Positions 63,556 to 64,000 of a stretch of DNA of 64,000 nt are shown piece by piece. Origin of the DNA: Bacillus sp. UNC41MFS5 (GTDB lineage: Bacteria; Bacillota; Bacilli; Bacillales_B; DSM-18226); assembly GCF_000686805.1 (NCBI RefSeq), contig NZ_JMLP01000010.1, positions 62,001 to 126,000 on the forward strand, given 5' to 3'. Position 1 is the first letter of the stretch; the number at the start of each line of letters is the position of its first letter. The notes below the pieces were generated by a model. The model saw nothing but the letters and a program-made list of their open reading frames with translations. It ran no database searches and was not told where the DNA came from. The position numbers and the translations under genes are program-made.

Positions 63556-64000
63556 TTTTCTTCATCCTCTCTATCTCTTTTAAAAAGTTATTTAGGATTT
63601 GTTTACCGGTAGGAGTACCAATCGACTCCGGATGAAACTGTAGACCAAAAACAGGATACTCACGATGCCTAATCGCCATAATTTCCTGATCATCGTCCGA
63701 GTGAGCAATACTTTCGAGCATTTCAGGAATACTACTCTTTTCAATGATTAATGAATGATACCGCATCACTTCTAATGGGTTTGGCAGGCCTTCAAATAAT
63801 CCATCGCTCTGATGCGATATGAATGATGTTTTACCATGCTTGATTAGGGCTGCCCTTTTAATCTCACCACCGAATGCTGCACCGATGGCTTGATGACCGA
63901 GGCAAATTCCTAAGATAGGGATTTTATTAAAAAATGTTTGAATTACTTCGATGCAAATTCCGGCATTCTCCGGCTTCCCTGGTCCAGGGGAAAGAATGAT
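63527..64000 (-). CDS. trpG: Anthranilate synthase glutamine amidotransferase subunit (partial)
   Basis: The C-terminal 157 residues of a class-I amidotransferase; the N-terminus is beyond the window edge. Visible motifs: ILSPGPGKPENAG, the nucleophile Cys in ILGICLGHQAIG, and the His-Glu pair in GLQFHPESIGTPTG. It supplies ammonia to TrpE, expected just to the right. In Bacillus the same subunit can serve p-aminobenzoate synthesis (PabA); the trp context favours trpG here. Confidence 0.93.
   Translation of the reverse strand: MILSPGPGKPENAGICIEVIQTFFNKIPILGICLGHQAIGAAFGGEIKRAALIKHGKTSFISHQSDGLFEGLPNPLEVMRYHSLIIEKSSIPEMLESIAHSDDDQEIMAIRHREYPVFGLQFHPESIGTPTGKQILNNFLKEIERMKKNEELFTPIS

Overview
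The window reads as chromosome from an AT-rich, endospore-forming, facultatively anaerobic member of the Bacillaceae (Bacillus/Neobacillus-like; the genus cannot be fixed from sequence alone). The evidence is gene content and signals typical of that family: sspH, sda, a YdjO-like protein, YkuS, YhfH, LtaS, MprF, strong AGGAGG-type ribosome binding sites, and many short rho-independent terminators. Anaerobic capacity is shown by pflB-pflA, narK, a formate dehydrogenase and three FNR-type promoters.

Layout. 1-3.5 kb: haem-stress system hssR-hssS-hrtB-hrtA, leftward, with a near-consensus HssR direct repeat before hrtB. 3.6-7.0 kb: a compatible-solute ABC importer whose permease and binding protein are fused, facing a BusR-like GntR/RCK_C regulator. 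7.2-8.4 kb: two tandem paralogous membrane proteins. 8.4-10.5 kb: aspartokinase and a NUDIX CoA pyrophosphatase. 10.6-14.6 kb: tyrosine/homogentisate catabolism. 14.8-17.7 kb: a TrpXYZ-like ABC importer. 17.7-18.8 kb: a decayed IS1182-type transposase, hairpins and a 42-codon gene. 19-20.3 kb: a GerN/NapA-type antiporter with a two-hairpin leader. 20.3-30.4 kb: a 1135-residue polytopic protein, a secreted nuclease, ltaS, sspH, an acyl-CoA dehydrogenase family protein and small genes. 30.5-38.2 kb: anaerobic block with a NarK-like transporter fused to a PAS domain, narK, a selenocysteine formate dehydrogenase and a PAS/MHYT-like sensor kinase. 38.5-51.9 kb: small proteins, a MutS2-like protein, lrgAB, SCO, an ABC-F ATPase, orphan modB with a modA relic, a DD-carboxypeptidase, mprF and a cupredoxin. 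52.2-55.3 kb: pflB-pflA. 55.4-59.0 kb: a YidC paralogue, GNAT, sda and mnmH. 59.1-64.0 kb: trpG-D-C-F-B-A, with trpG cut by the window edge.

How parts fit together. Pyruvate formate-lyase would make formate, FdhF could oxidise it, and NarK would move nitrate/nitrite. FNR-like boxes sit about 30 bases upstream of the -10 in front of pflB, narK and the NarK-PAS gene. FdhF needs molybdenum and selenium. The window has a molybdate permease (modB) but only a C-terminal relic of modA. It has a second selenium user, mnmH (tRNA 2-selenouridine synthase), but no selA, selB, selC or selD, which must lie elsewhere if the organism makes selenoproteins.

The most notable observations are: (i) the in-frame TGA in fdhF followed by a hairpin with a GGTCT loop at the same spacing as the E. 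coli fdhF SECIS, so what looks like two ORFs is one selenoprotein; (ii) the transporter-PAS fusion under an FNR-type promoter; (iii) the antiporter leader with two tandem terminator-like hairpins; (iv) three copies of a GC-rich, structured, MITE-like repeat; (v) a probable ATT start codon in the YdjO-like gene.
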